A stretch of DNA of 64,000 bases from Distichodus sexfasciatus (taxonomy: Eukaryota; Chordata; Actinopteri; Characiformes; Distichodontidae): assembly GCA_032718565.1 (NCBI GenBank), contig JAVGVS010000021.1, forward strand, positions 1,429,170 to 1,493,169. Reading direction: 5' to 3'. Shown here one piece after another: positions 48,890 to 60,431 of this stretch (positions are counted from its first letter, which is position 1; each line of letters opens with the position of its first letter). Below the pieces are notes generated by a model. It did no database searches, was not told the origin of the DNA, and saw only the letters and a program-made list of their open reading frames with translations. Made by a program: the position numbers and the translations under genes.

Positions 48890-49994
48890 CTGTCCTGAAA
48901 TTATAAGCACAACAGGCCAAATGTTAAATGTGAAATTGCTTTTTCGTTTCTCTTCTTTTTCGGACCCTTGAAACACAGGCTCCTGTGAAATTGTTAATCT
49001 TATTAAAGCTGGATAATGAAGAGTCTCTGCGTTCAATTGCTAGTGCTCCATGAACAGACTCTGTCATGAGTTGGCTTAGTTGTGAAGGTCATTGATTTGC
49101 TTTGCAAGTTCGCTGTTTGCCTTGCAGATATAGGTGTACTTACTCAAACGACATAGACAGCCTTCCTAAATGGCTTTGTATTTGCACCTTTTTTAAAACC
49201 CCAGTTCCCTTAAATACAAAAAAGCACATCTGGGAGAGATATTTGTGATAATGATATTGCTGATTCCCTTTTATTAAAGGAAACGCTGCTGTAGACTGTG
49301 ATTAATACATACGGTTAAAGTCAGTAAAGCTTCCATTACCTGAAGATTACATGAGACTGAAAAAATATTGCCAAAAGTACTTTGCATCCTCTGTCACTTC
49401 GGTCAGTCTTAGACTGTCTCAGATAGACCTGGTAAATACTCTACTAGCAGATGAATGTAATAGTCTGACCCTTGGCTGACAGCGAGCTCCAGATGGGCCA
49501 ATTTGTAGAGATCACAATGTCCAGCCACACAGGAGAATAACAGTGTCTCCATTATGTAAGATGAGTCACTCCTCTCATTCATTGCTTTATAGCTGCACAC
49601 AGAAGGGATGAAATAAGTTCTTTTGACCTTCACTTTAATCTATAAAAGCCATTCTTACTCTGAGCATGAACTACGGAAAATGTTTAAAGTTCTGTATGAA
49701 CTATTGCTGACCTGTGATTTACAGACAGATTTTCAACAGTGTTAGCATCCGTGTTAGCAACCTCATGTGTCGTGTGTAAAAGAAAGTTGAACATGTAAAT
49801 GTTTTAGCAATTTTGGCAAAACTGTACCTTGACTATAATTTTGATTCTGTTTTACATGCCACATGATATTCCAAAAGCCAACATAAACATACGCATTACC
49901 TCTGTACAATGTCAAAGAATTTACATTACATTGGAACTTATTTTAGACATACATTCTACAATAATACATATTCTTAAATGTTTTTTAAAAAATG
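48890..49994. other. Unique AT-rich stretch
   Basis: No gene, RNA or repeat was recognised. Confidence 0.45.
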
Positions 49995-50170
49995 ATGGGG
50001 CAGTTGGTAGCATAGTGTAACAGTTAGGGCTTTCCCGGACTGGTAAAGGTACCGGTTTGAATCCCAGACTGGTAAAGGTACCACTGACGGACTTATGAGC
50101 AAGATATCGTTCCCAAGCACTGCTCCCTTGGGGCTGTCAATGTCAGCTGCCTACTGCTCCTTCACAGATC
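49995..50170 (+). mobile_element. SINE (GGGGCAGT-head family), 3'-truncated
   Basis: Keeps the head best in the window (TGGGGCAGTTGGTAGCATAG), with a B-box-like GGTTTGAATCCC at 50054-50065. It stops after CTGCTCCTTCACAGAT. A 16-bp perfect direct repeat, GACTGGTAAAGGTACC, occurs at 50038-50053 and 50067-50082, an internal duplication not seen in the other copies. Confidence 0.85.
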
Positions 50171-50193
50171 ATTATAAGCAATCATTATAAGCA
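50168..50193 (+). repeat. 13-bp tandem duplication at SINE end
   Basis: ATCATTATAAGCA occurs twice in direct succession at the point where the SINE is cut off, consistent with a slip during repair. Confidence 0.85.
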
Positions 50194-52606
50194 ATATTGA
50201 GGTGGTTTAAAAATATACCTGAGAATGTGTGTCTGTTAAATTCAAATAAATTTCCATTGTACATAAAGCACTTTAGCATCCACAGATTTAGTATCTATAA
50301 CCAACCTCCAGTGGAAACTGTGTCAACTTCAGTCTTTCTGTCTTATCCATACATGGAGTCTTCCTCATATGTCAGAAATCTACAAAAAACGGTTAAACAT
50401 CACCAGATGTTAGACTTTGGTTAAGAAGCGCTTGGTCAACTGATGTGTTCTTGTATAATCATGCTTAAGATTCTGGGACTGACGTTTTTCCTCTTTTATT
50501 GCGGAAGGGGAACTTAAAAGAGTCCTAAGTCGAAATGAGAATCGAGTCGTGCCCAACAGATATATAAAGTCATAGATGAATAGCTTCACAGCGCCTTTGA
50601 TGTGAAACAGACCTCTCAGTTCGTTCTTAACTGAAGCAGATTTTGGCAACAATTCCCTTTGATAGAATATACCTGGGCGTTTCTCAGTCAGACGATGGGA
50701 GGGCTTTTTGATGTTGTGATTTCGGAAAACTAAGTTTCGCAGTTGCTGTCAGTGCCGGAGTGAACTGTGTTGTTTTCAGGATGACAATTAGCTGGCTGAG
50801 CGGTGGAAAGGTGAATGAGGGCGAGAGCATGAATGGACCTCAAGATTGTTACTTGTCAGATTTGTTGTGTAGGACGCATTTCTTCATATGCTTCAGGCTC
50901 TGCAGCAGTGTCAGGTGCAGTAATATCACATCTGACAAAATCCATGTTTTGGATGCAGGGACAGGACTGATCTGAGAATGGCAAGTTCTTACTTTCCATT
51001 ATAATCCCCAACACTGAGCACCGGCTCTGCCGTACATGAAAAAAAACCACACCATCAAACCCTGTCCGTTAAGCTCGCCGCTCTATAAAAGTTGGACAGT
51101 GGAAGTTTTGACCAGCAGCATGTTTCTAAAAGAGGTCTACTAAGAGAGTGCTTAGTAGAGTGAAGTTGTTTGGAGGGTGTCTTAGTGTTTCTCTGTGATT
51201 GTGCATGGATGAGTCCTGACAGCTCCTCTCTCTCAGCGTGGCTGGCCTGATGATGGCAGACTTTTGGCAGCAAGGTGCTGATGACTCTACGCCAGAGTGC
51301 TTCCTCTTTTTGTCGTGTCTACATCTGTATCTTTCGTGTCATATCGTGAGCTGCGGGTTTTCATCAAGCGAAACTGCTAGACACTTGCGAAGCAGGCCAG
51401 CCCCCTGTCTGTAGCTCACACACTATTTTTTGAGACTCCGTTAGGAGACAGAGCTTCAGCAGTGGGGGAAACTTTTAAATGAGGCTCTTACACAACAAAG
51501 CGGGTGCTACAACTCTTACAGGCGGCGCCCATCTCCTGGCTGGCACTCTTTTAACCGCCCCGGGACTACGCTTTCATTTGCAGCGGGATATTCGCTGACG
51601 TCTAGCTGCCGACTGCATAAGAGATGGGAGTTAATGCTTGAGAGACACCCGCGCCAATGGCTAATAATAAGGCACCTCGCTTAGCTGAGGGCTTCCAAGG
51701 AGAGGAGCTCCTTAAGCTGGCCCCTGTGAGATTAGATAGTTAAACATTATCAGCCGACCCATCCATCTCTGTGTGCCGCATCGCAAAAACAATGATATCT
51801 GACCTTCACCACTGACGTGTAATTGAACATGTTACAGCCGTTCCCGGTGGAGTTGGCTTAATTGAAACGCATGGCGGCATCTCCGAAAGGCCCTCGATCA
51901 GCTCCGAGCTTCCCTCCCCGCTCTCTCTTGACCCTTCACGTATTGTCTCATCTAGTCTCCTGTCTCTGGTTGGCTGTTTTGCCAACAGCGTCCTGTTTCG
52001 CCTGTGAGAGCACTCCAGGATCCGACAGTGCGCCATTTAAACAGGGTAGGCTTTGGCGTGTTTGCGAAGTTTCGCTGAAGTCTAAACAGGATCTGGTTAT
52101 ACTCCTGAGACACACAAGCATTCGTTTTCCCTTTGAGCCAATTCCAGTGATTCACTTGACGCTGCAGCTTTATGAAAAAGGCACGTCAAATCTGAACCCA
52201 GCACAACAAAAGCCTTGGTAGCTTTTAAATCAGATCGGCTTTGGGTGCCGGTGTGAAGCAGAACTGGGGGATTCCTGAGGGCTTGGTGGGAACAGAGGCA
52301 GGGAATGAAGGCAGACGGTCCCTGTGGGATAATTGGGCTCCTCCCTCATGAGCTGTGCTGGATTGCTCAGTGAGGGAGGCAACAAAGATTCTGCTGAAAT
52401 GCCTCGTTTTGTCCAAAGTCCTACTGTGAGAGCGCAGATCGTAACATCTGCTGTTTCATTGCCTGCGACAGTCAGCGTCTGCTCCTACACTTTTTACCCA
52501 AGTTTTACAAAAAAATAACTGCTGCTGAGAATGTGTGCCAGATGGGACAAGGTCAAATGGGCACAAGATTTTTTAACTGTCCACACCTCATTATCCTGTT
52601 ATTAAG
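50194..52606. other. Unique stretch, candidate conserved block 51480-51800
   Basis: No gene. The block 51480-51800 is repeat-free and CpG-bearing, with words such as GGCTAATAATAAGGC and AGATTAGATAGTTAAAC. The overlapping frames at 51862-52221 (plus) and 51806-52155 (minus) contain no recognisable domain. Confidence 0.4.
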
Positions 52607-52760
52607 GGTTGGTGGTGGCCTCATGATAGAATTCTCATTTACAGTACCAGAGGTTGTGGGTTCGATCCCACCTCCAGCAATGCCATCGTTGGCCCCTCGG
52701 GCAAGGCCCTTAACCCCAAATTGCTTGAGGAGGACTCTTCCTGTAATTAGGAAAAGTAGG
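52607..52760 (+). mobile_element. Third-type tRNA-derived SINE fragment
   Basis: Reads GGTTGGTGGTGGCCTCATGA, then ACAGTACCAGAGGTTGTGG, then a B box GGTTCGATCCC (52659-52669), CTCGGGCAAGGCCCTTAACC and CTCTTCCTGTAATTAGG. The GGCAAGGCCCTTAACCCC phrase is shared by several fish SINEs. The usual GGATAAAAGC-type tail is missing, so it is truncated. It is not a tRNA gene. Confidence 0.75.
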
Positions 52761-53832
52761 TCATTTGTTCACTCACTCAGCAGCTGCAATTGTAAAGCCT
52801 GTCTACTCAACTTTAGTCCTTTGTACAGATGCTAACAGCTCCGGCAATCTATTACCATTCATATCTCCACCTCCTTCTCTCATCCATACTTTACAAAGTG
52901 AGAGAATATACAAGATCAGTGTGCTGCGCTGAACTGAAGCCCGGTTTGAACATCTAATATGCCACGAGAGGAAATTGAGAGTTCTTTGTTTTCGTTCGCA
53001 CTCGTGTTTCCCAATTGACTTTTGGAATGGGCTTTTTGATGGATTGTGGTGTTTTACCTTGAAGGGTTAAGTGTTTGCTAACATATCCTGCAGCGTCAAC
53101 ACTATGCTTGGGCTCATTAGCATAGTGAAGCGGTTGCCTGGAGAAGCTGCCAGTCTTGTGGATCATACTTGCTGTACTGGGGAAAGAAGAGAGGGAAGAG
53201 ACCTAATGAGGTAGCCAGGGAGCAATGCTAGCCGTTTTTCTCGACATTGGGCCGTTTTTATATATTTTTTCATAGGACAAGTTTCCATGGAGGCTTGTGC
53301 TTGTGTACTAGTGTTGTCGGTGGGGTTTTTGTTTGCTTCCAAAGATAGAGAGGCGAAAAACAGTGTGTAGGGGACTTGAGCGAAGCAGCTACCATGCAGT
53401 CTGCTTGTCTGAAAAACGGAATCAGATCAGTGGACAGGCTGGCGCTATGATTTCGGAATAAAAAACTCCCTATAGGAACGCGTGTTCCTTATATTAAAAA
53501 CAAGCAGCAGCTCGGTGGAAACAGTTCAGCAGCCCTTAGTCCTGTGCTCCCCGTCTCAGAACAGAAACCCGTCAGCGGAGCGGCTTCCTCATTTGAATGA
53601 GTGGAAGTGTTCGTCCTGCGTGGAGGACACGGTGGCTCCACTAACGCCTCCCTCCACGTGCATTCCCCCCCTCAATGCTTTACATTTCTCCCTGATTCCC
53701 TGGAGACCCCCCCAACACACACACTCGCACACATACACACTCCACTGTGTCTCTCCATTGATGTTCACAAGCTCCTCAGAACTCGCCTTCCTGCCTGCCT
53801 GCACTGCTCTCTGTGTCCCTTGGAGGAGAGGA
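52761..53832. other. Unique stretch with a short CA run
   Basis: No gene. A CACACA run lies at about 53715-53741. The frames at 53482-53943 and 53601-53966 (plus) are Pro/His/Ser-rich and unrecognised. Confidence 0.4.
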
Positions 53833-53880
53833 GGGGTGTTTGGGGGGGAGAGTTGTTGGGGATGTGGTGGGGATGGGGGG
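53833..53880 (+). repeat. G-run cluster
   Basis: Five runs of four to seven Gs within 48 bp (GGGG, GGGGGGG, GGGG, GGGG, GGGGGG), with loops of two to nine bases. It meets the usual pattern for a quadruplex on the plus strand. Confidence 0.8.
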
Positions 53881-54250
53881 ATTCAAATCACCCCACTTCA
53901 CAGACACATCAGTGGAGACCCGAGAAGCCTGGCACCCCTTTGATTCTGCAAAGGATGGAGAAGTAAATAAAACAACAGGGGGAGGGAAGAAAACAAGCGA
54001 ATGAAAGTTTGTACCAGTAGAGCTGTGGAGTAGTGGATTATTGTCTTTCACATCTGACTGTAGTGCCTTTCGATTTTGTATCAGATGAAGAAGAGGAATG
54101 AAAACAGAGGTCTGCATCACTGAAGACAGAAATATGCTGTCTGTATATGGAGGGAATAACCATAGCTGAACAGACATCTTAATATCAGAACTGATACGGG
54201 TAGTTTTTGTGTTACCCAGTGGTACTCCTTTAAAAAAACTCTGTGTGTGT
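53881..54250. other. Unique stretch
   Basis: No gene or clear repeat up to the start of the SINE at 54251. Confidence 0.45.
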
Positions 54251-54602
54251 GAAAGTGAAAAGTCAGTGATTATTTGTCATTGTGAACACAATACCACCAT
54301 TTTTTGAAATCATATTTTAGATATTTGCATTAAATTCATAATTCATATTCCAAATCATCTGGAAATGTTTTGAGAAATAAATCAAATAAAATTTTTGAGA
54401 AGTGATTTCAGTAGTGAAACTGGATTGCATGTCACGGACCATCTGCATTGCCGCGGTCCGCAAGCCACCTGTTGAAAAATCCTGCCTCGGCAGTGTGCTT
54501 GGGAATGGTACCTTGCTCATTAGTACCTCTGTGGTAGCTTTACCTGTCAGAGACTTGAACCAGCAACCTTCTGATCACAGTGCGAATTCGCTAACTGTTA
54601 TG
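54251..54602 (-). mobile_element. SINE (GGGGCAGT-head family) with an embedded hAT core, minus strand
   Basis: Read on the minus strand, this carries the SINE from just inside the head (TAACAGTTAGCG) through a B box GGTTCAAGTC (54552-54561), GAGCAAGGTACC and CCCAAGCACACTGC. It then leaves the SINE for about 180 bp (54300-54480) and returns as GTGTTCACAATGACAA and AATCACTGAC. The foreign 180 bp align with 19126-19260, part of the hAT-like element in the other split SINE. The head itself lies 4.16 kb away at 58773-58786, separated by the hAT insertion. Confidence 0.8.
54595..54602 (+). repeat. hAT target-site duplication, left copy
   Basis: CTGTTATG matches CTGTAATG at 58765-58772 at seven of eight positions. 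Confidence 0.8.
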
Positions 54603-54831
54603 TAGTCTTGTATAAAGTACCCGAAAGTCACACTTAAGTATAAGTACAGATACCCGCCCAAAAATTTACTTTGATAAAAGTTCAAGTCACCAACTAGAAT
54701 TCCACTCAAGTAAAAGTCTTAAAGAATCTAGTATTTACTGTACTTAAGTATTACAAGTAATCTATAACAAACTGTACTTGAGTAATGAAAGTACAAGTGC
54801 AAGTAAATGTTAATAACAGAACGCAGAAAAA

Positions 54832-54931
54832 AATCATCTGACTGAAATTTTTATTTATTTATTTTCTAAACCAAATGCTCCGTGTCGCGGGCCCATACCA
54901 CCTCGGCCATGCTGTTATTTATTTATTTTTA
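54832..54931 (+). repeat. Direct repeat inside the hAT, left copy
   Basis: Carries ATCATCTGACTGAAATTTTT, ACCAAATGCTCCGTGTC, CATACCACCTCGGCCATG and CTGTT, matching 57460-57549 in the same orientation. The left copy has about 7 extra bases (GCGGGCC) near 54896. Confidence 0.88.
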
Positions 54932-54935
54932 ATAG

Positions 54936-57451
54936 AGTTGGATGTCTCGAGACCGGTCTTGGAAAATGTACACAACCTCTCTGACAAATTTGCCCAAATT
55001 TATATTTGCGGATGTTGCTAAACTTGTGGAGGAAAACTCTGTCATCATGCTAACTGTTACTGAACTGTTAGCTAGAATGACAAATCATTAGCGTGTCCAC
55101 TTAGACCTAGGGTTAGGTTTATAGGGTTATGTATGTATAGTATAGAGGAAATAGACTACCTTACTAAAGCAATATAACTCTCATGGTTGTAATCAGTTAA
55201 CGTTTCTCTCTGACAATGTCTGTTTATTTGCGTGTTTGCATGTCACAGTATCAAATCTAGTAGATGGGCAGGTTTTTGTGAGGGCTAGATGCTACGCATC
55301 ACAGAGGAAAAACGAGGAGCCTCACAAGCTAGAGGTTTGAACACTGAGTGCACAAGTTCCCTGTGCTTCTTACTGCCGTTGCAGTACTGTTCACTCGCTG
55401 CCGTTGCAGCTCGCTGCCGAGTTTCTGCACAGCTACAGAGTAGATAGAAACGTTCTCACACGCACTCTTTTGTTTGTGTAGCCTTGCTGGCCACAGGAGT
55501 GCTGTGGTTTATATTGTTTTGATTAAAGAGTAACAATAGGTGTTTTCCAGCATATGTCTGGAAATCTAACTTAATGATGTGCAGGAGCTTTGACACAGCT
55601 CTTTCTTTTCCATTTCATTGCATAAGCTATAAATCTCTTCTGCTGTTTCAACCCTTTCCTTAAACTGTTACTTCCGTTTACCATTGACAGTGATGTACTT
55701 TTATGAACAGTGATGTCATGTACACCATGCTTATTAGTATTTCCCTGTTTTTTCTTTTGGTGTATAGCCGCTGCAAGAAGAAGAGGTCGCTGCTTGCGCC
55801 ATTTTTTTAAACCGGCGGAAGTAAAGATACCCTACGATTACGTATTTTCGGTCAAAAATGCGGAGGTTGTGAAAAAGGTCTATTGTCTTGGTCTTGTCTT
55901 GGTCTCAGATCCTTCGGTCTTGTCTTGTTCTCGCTGTCTTGGTCTTGCTGTCTCAGATCGACATAGTGGTCGGGAGATTTGGAGCCAACAGTATCCATGA
56001 CACACAACGTAACGTTTGATAATGCAACATTATTATTATTTCGCCTTTTGCGCGCTTCAGATGCAACTAATCAATAACATACAAGTATTTTGTTGTGATT
56101 CAGACATTGACGCTCATCCAATCAAAATACGCAAGTGTAGCGCAAGTTAAACGTTAGATCCAGCATCACAGTGAGCAGTAAGTCTAGTCAGTCAGTTACA
56201 GTAATGTCAGCAGTAGTAGGCTAGTCAGTAAGTTACAGAAATAATGTCAGCAAATTCTTCATAAAGTCATAAAGTTTGCATTCATAAAACACAAAAGTTT
56301 TTAAAGTTTTTTGCAGCACAGGTTCAAAAAAGAAGCATTCGGCAAAATGCAGATTTTGCAAAGTCTCCTTGACCGAGACAACACCCCTCACCCCCCACAT
56401 TTTGCACTGGGAGCATTTTTGGTAGGGTACGTCTATCGAATTATGCTACCCTTGATATTTAAATTAAAGCTAATATAATAGGGTATCAAACCATAAGTAT
56501 TGATATAATATTATGAGATTTTGCAATGGGAGCATCGTGTGATAAGGGACACTAATTTTTTTTTTTTTCATAAATTTGATAAATAGCATGAAACCTTGCT
56601 CCACATATTTTTCTTTTTAATTAAAAATGACACACAAATATTATATTTCAGAAATATATACTGTTATGGGAAATACACACTTAAAAGTAAAAACCATAAG
56701 GTGGCATTTTCGAGGCGGCATGTGAAATCTTGAGAGAAGACCGACCACCTCAACCTTCACCAGGCACCTGAGCGTCAACACGCGGTATAAATTATTTAGG
56801 ACAGATTTATTTTTTTGCGCAAGCTTCTCGCAGACAACTTTTCTAGTGAAGAGTGTAACTACATGTGCTAAGTAATAGGCAGCCAGCTGTATCAGTGGCT
56901 ATCGGCAAGATGTCAGAATCTTTTAAGCACTTGTCCTTATTCTTATTAATGCACAATTTGATGTGCAGTTTGTATTGGTGCGTAGTATTTGTAGTTTGCA
57001 TTTGATTCATGTGACGTGTGTGCATGTCTTTATATTGTTTGACTACAGTATTTTACTTAAATTGGTGTTGTTTGACTAAATAAATGTGATCATTGACTTT
57101 TAAACAACATCTGCATTTCACATTGTGTTGACTTAACAGGCCTAATCCATTTCAGGAAGTTGATATCATACGTGTAATTTCTATGGTACTACTACAATGG
57201 GGACATGATGGCTCTCAAGTTTAAAATTGTGTATTCAATTTGATGTTACAATTTCGTCTAAAAATTAAGTATAATTGAAATCAGTTACATATTTCCCATT
57301 CTTTAGACAGTTGTTGGATGTGTCAGCTGTATTGTCAGATGACTTAAATAGTCAGCACCACATGTCAGTTCTCAACAGCACACAAAAGTTAAGGGAGTCT
57401 TTGGGTCTCGGTTCCTGGTCTTTGGTCTCAGCTTTTAATTTTTGTCTTGGA
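54936..57451. repeat. GTCTC-rich repeat, copy 2, between the direct repeats
   Basis: 2.5 kb starting near GATGTCTCGAGACCGGTCTTGG and ending near GGTCTCGGTTCCTGGTC and GTCTCAGC. A further GTCTTGGTCTTGTCTTGGTC cluster lies at 55880-55965. It is related to 5835-6405. The middle contains unique AT-rich sequence and a T-run near 56559. Confidence 0.5.
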
Positions 57452-57459
57452 AATAAATA

Positions 57460-57549
57460 AATCATCTGACTGAAATTTTTATTTATTTTGAAACCAAATG
57501 CTCCGTGTCCATACCACCTCGGCCATGCTGTTCTTTATTTATTTTTAAC
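57460..57549 (+). repeat. Direct repeat inside the hAT, right copy
   Basis: Partner of 54832-54931. After it the hAT-like sequence continues to the right terminus. Confidence 0.88.
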
Positions 57550-57775
57550 GGAGCACAAGCTCTCGCAGCACTTGCGACACCGGAGCCACTATCCTGAATC
57601 TCGAGCTTCGGGGTTTATCAATGTAAGCAATGGGTCTTCTCCATTGTTTTCCGACATTTTTTAGCTAGTATTAGCGAATGAGGCACTTAATGACACATCA
57701 CTTCCAATCTACCAATCATAAATACGTTCTATTCCAATCTTTTTTGAGAATGTAAAATATACAACTCCTAGCCTA

Positions 57776-57801
57776 TTCTTCTTCTTCTTCTTCTTCTTCT
57801 T
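57776..57801 (+). repeat. (TTC)n microsatellite
   Basis: About eight uninterrupted TTC units within the hAT element. Confidence 0.9.
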
Positions 57802-58764
57802 ATTGGATACACCAGGTAACAAGAAGCCCGTGCCATTCACCCTTTTGCAGATCTCGTCTCTGTTTTGGGACATTAAACGCCTTTGAGACTGATGTGGCAC
57901 TAAATGCTGGGGAATTATTTTCTCCTTACTATGAAGTTTGGAATCTTAAACAAGCGTCGGGAAATAGCTTGCAGTCTGTAGGCCACTCCGCAGCCGTCAA
58001 TGTTTAAGCGAACTGCCGAAACCATTATGTTTATTTTTATTTTTAGGAAGAATAATTAAATCGTAATTAAACCAAATAAAATGACAGCCTTTCCAGAACT
58101 TTGGCTGCCCCTATTTTTTTTTTCCTTCGGATCTGCATCAATCTCATTATTAACCTTTAGTGCACTCAGTTGACGGAAATCCTTCATAGCGACGGAAAAC
58201 TTTAATCCATGCACTGTCAAACCTTTTAATATTAGAACGTTTACTCAGCATTTTAAAGCATGGTAAAGAAAACAAAAATGCCAAATCACACACTTCACAA
58301 ACAGGGCTTTAAAAACCTAAACATGAGTAGGCTATTGCTGTTCTGTCAGAATTTTTGAATAAACTAAACTAAACTATGAAGCTTATTGTGAAGCTTATCT
58401 GCCCCCTCGAAACATAAACAATGTCTTCAAAGCCTTAAGAATTTACAGAACACCAGCACCATACGTGTGCACGTCACGTTACATGATTCACAGTCCAATG
58501 ACAAGTCAGCTTCCTCAAGCTTTTGTTGCGGTCACCTAAACTAAGAGCGGCAGGGAAAACAAATCTAATTTGATTTTTGTAACGAGTAACGACTCTCCGC
58601 GCTGAAAATGTATCGGAGTAAAAGTTTGCAATTAAGTTAGGAAATGTAGTGAAGAAAAAGTGAAAGTTAACAAAATACAAAAAACTTAAGTAAAGTACAG
58701 ATACTCCCAAAACATACTTGAGTACAGTAGTGAAGTATTATTACTTTGTTACCATACAACACTG

Positions 58765-58772
58765 CTGTAATG
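58765..58772 (+). repeat. hAT target-site duplication, right copy
   Basis: CTGTAATG, with one mismatch to 54595-54602. Confidence 0.8.
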
Positions 58773-58786
58773 TTACCAATTGCCCC
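58773..58786 (-). mobile_element. SINE head separated by the hAT insertion
   Basis: The reverse complement is GGGGCAATTGGTAA, matching the head at 49997 onward (GGGGCAGTTGGTAG). It is the missing 5' end of the minus-strand SINE at 54251-54602. Confidence 0.8.
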
Positions 58787-59501
58787 TAAAACTGCTTGTT
58801 ATTTTTACAATTTTTGTTAAGCATTTTCTGTTGCATTTTCTATACAGCATGATATGAATCTTTTGAGAGGGGAAAAAAGTAAACACAGCATAAATGGCCT
58901 CTATGGGATGTTGAACATTTTGCATCATTTTTTTATTCATGTGTAATCGCCCAAATGTATAGCATCTGTTCCTAGAAAAGCGAGCAGTCTGAGGTGCGTC
59001 TCCGAGAGATGTTTCCTGACACAGTCTGCGCACCTCGGATGCATTGGTATTCAAGGCAGGACTGTGCACATAGCAATTTGCTTAAGAGCTCGCTTGGAGG
59101 GGAGAGTCAGCCCTCTCTCAGTTCACGCTGCTTTCCCACATACAGGAAATCCCCACTTCATATGCACGCTGTCGATCAGAGATGTGATCTAACGGCGGCG
59201 GCTGGATTTAGGGGCCGCAGCGGACTCCAGCTCGCGGCCCACAGGAGCCCAGGCAAAACTCTCCCTCGTTCTAGAGGGAGGCTGAAAACAAAGTCTTCTA
59301 TTGTGAGCCCTCGACAGAATAAAAGCAAGAGAAGAGGAGAAAGCACGAGCCCTGTCCGTGTTAAAGGGGCTGTATAGCCACAGTTGCTAAGGCAGATAAC
59401 AATGGACAAATGCTAATGGGACTCCAATTAACCGATCAGTGTAGCTTTGATTCCTTTTATTGGTAGCCACAAAGGATTCAATTCATTTTGCTGCAAGTAA
59501 C
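58787..59501. other. Unique stretch
   Basis: No gene. 58990-59360 has balanced composition and several CpGs. The 127-residue plus-strand frame at 58994-59377 has no recognisable domain. Confidence 0.4.
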
Positions 59502-59615
59502 CAGTGTTGAAGAGTAGTGATGCTACTAACTTTGGCTAGTTATTTCAGTAGGTTATTGGTCATGAAGATACTTTTAAAAAGCTACTTTTTTAAAAATAGT
59601 TTTTCTTGGAATTAG

Positions 59616-59638
59616 TTTTTTTTTTTTTTTTTTTTTTT
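59616..59638 (+). repeat. Poly-T run
   Basis: 23 uninterrupted Ts. It could be the A-tail of a minus-strand retroposed sequence, but no body is recognisable next to it. Confidence 0.9.
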
Positions 59639-60401
59639 ACAAATAGTGAAACAGTTTGCAAAAAATACTATTATTTTTTCTACCAGGATTTTCTGATTGG
59701 TATTGCAGAAAAAGCATTCTTGGCAGCTGTGAGATGGAGTCTGAGTATGCAGTCCATCTTGACAAAGATGGAAGAAAGAATCCATGGCCATATTCATCCA
59801 AATATATGACTCTAAAAGGCAAAATGGACAGATGCACTGACACACTTGTGTGTACTTATGCAAGTAAAAAATTTAAACCAAATTATCATAGAAACCGTAA
59901 TGTGATATGACATTCCACTGTTAAAAAATATAGATTTTCCTATTACTTTAAACATAATGATTCACATAATAATCAATGTTTTAAAATACATTTTCTATAA
60001 TAGTGGACAGCACAAATAAAAAAGTGGATGAAATACCTGTAGCTTGATGTAGTTAACTACTTTTATCCGTAGCTTGTAGTGTGGTAACTACAGCATTGAA
60101 ACAGTAGCTTTGCTACAGTAGCTTTGACATTTGTGTCCTGGACTAGTGTACACCTATGTTGTTTTGAGAAGTTGCTAACTACAACTTAACTACTTTTTCA
60201 GTAGCTTTTAAGTAGCAAAGCTGCTTTAAAATGCTGTAGTTTTCACAAATACCAGTGTAGCATGGTAAACATTCCACATTTTAATCATTACAAAACAAAA
60301 ATAAAAGGCAGGTGTTTTCAAGTACCAGATGCTTTTGATTTGTCAGATTCGCCAGTGATCTGGTAAGGATTTGACGAGAAAAGCAGATGCGAGCAAACTT
60401 C

Positions 60402-60423
60402 CAGCCGCCGGGTTCGGCGGCTG
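60402..60423 (+). repeat. Perfect hairpin 1
   Basis: CAGCCGCCG, loop GGTT, CGGCGGCTG: a 9-bp stem, GC-rich, with no mismatch. Confidence 0.95.
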
Positions 60424-60431
60424 TGGGAATG

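Larger units (their letters stand above)
54603..58764. mobile_element. Long non-autonomous hAT element, 4.16 kb
   Basis: The left end is TAGTCTTGTATAAAGTA. The reverse complement of the right end is CAGTGTTGTATGGTAACAAA. Both then run into the AAGTACAGATAC / ACTTAAGTA subterminal motifs known from a common fish hAT group. Target duplication: CTGTTATG/CTGTAATG. On removing the element and one duplication, the SINE reads continuously across the junction, which confirms the boundaries independently. No frame inside encodes a recognisable transposase. The largest frames (for example 55710-56000) are Cys/Arg/Leu-rich without hAT motifs. Confidence 0.85.

Noticed and set aside
51862..52221. 119-residue plus-strand frame with a hydrophobic N-terminal part
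   Set aside because: It resembles a signal peptide only loosely. It overlaps two minus-strand frames, has no recognisable mature domain and has no promoter or splice support.
52659..52669. B-box GGTTCGATCCC as part of a tRNA gene
   Set aside because: No acceptor stem or cloverleaf can be formed, and the flanks match a SINE. The same holds for 15736-15744 and 21424-21434.
55710..56000. 96-residue frame inside the hAT as a transposase remnant
   Set aside because: No zinc finger, dimerisation or catalytic motif of hAT transposases can be seen, and the Leu/Ser-rich end comes from the GTCTTG repeat.
59616..59638. Poly-T run as the tail of a processed pseudogene on the minus strand
   Set aside because: The adjoining sequence (59639-60030) has no recognisable coding similarity and no clear target duplication.
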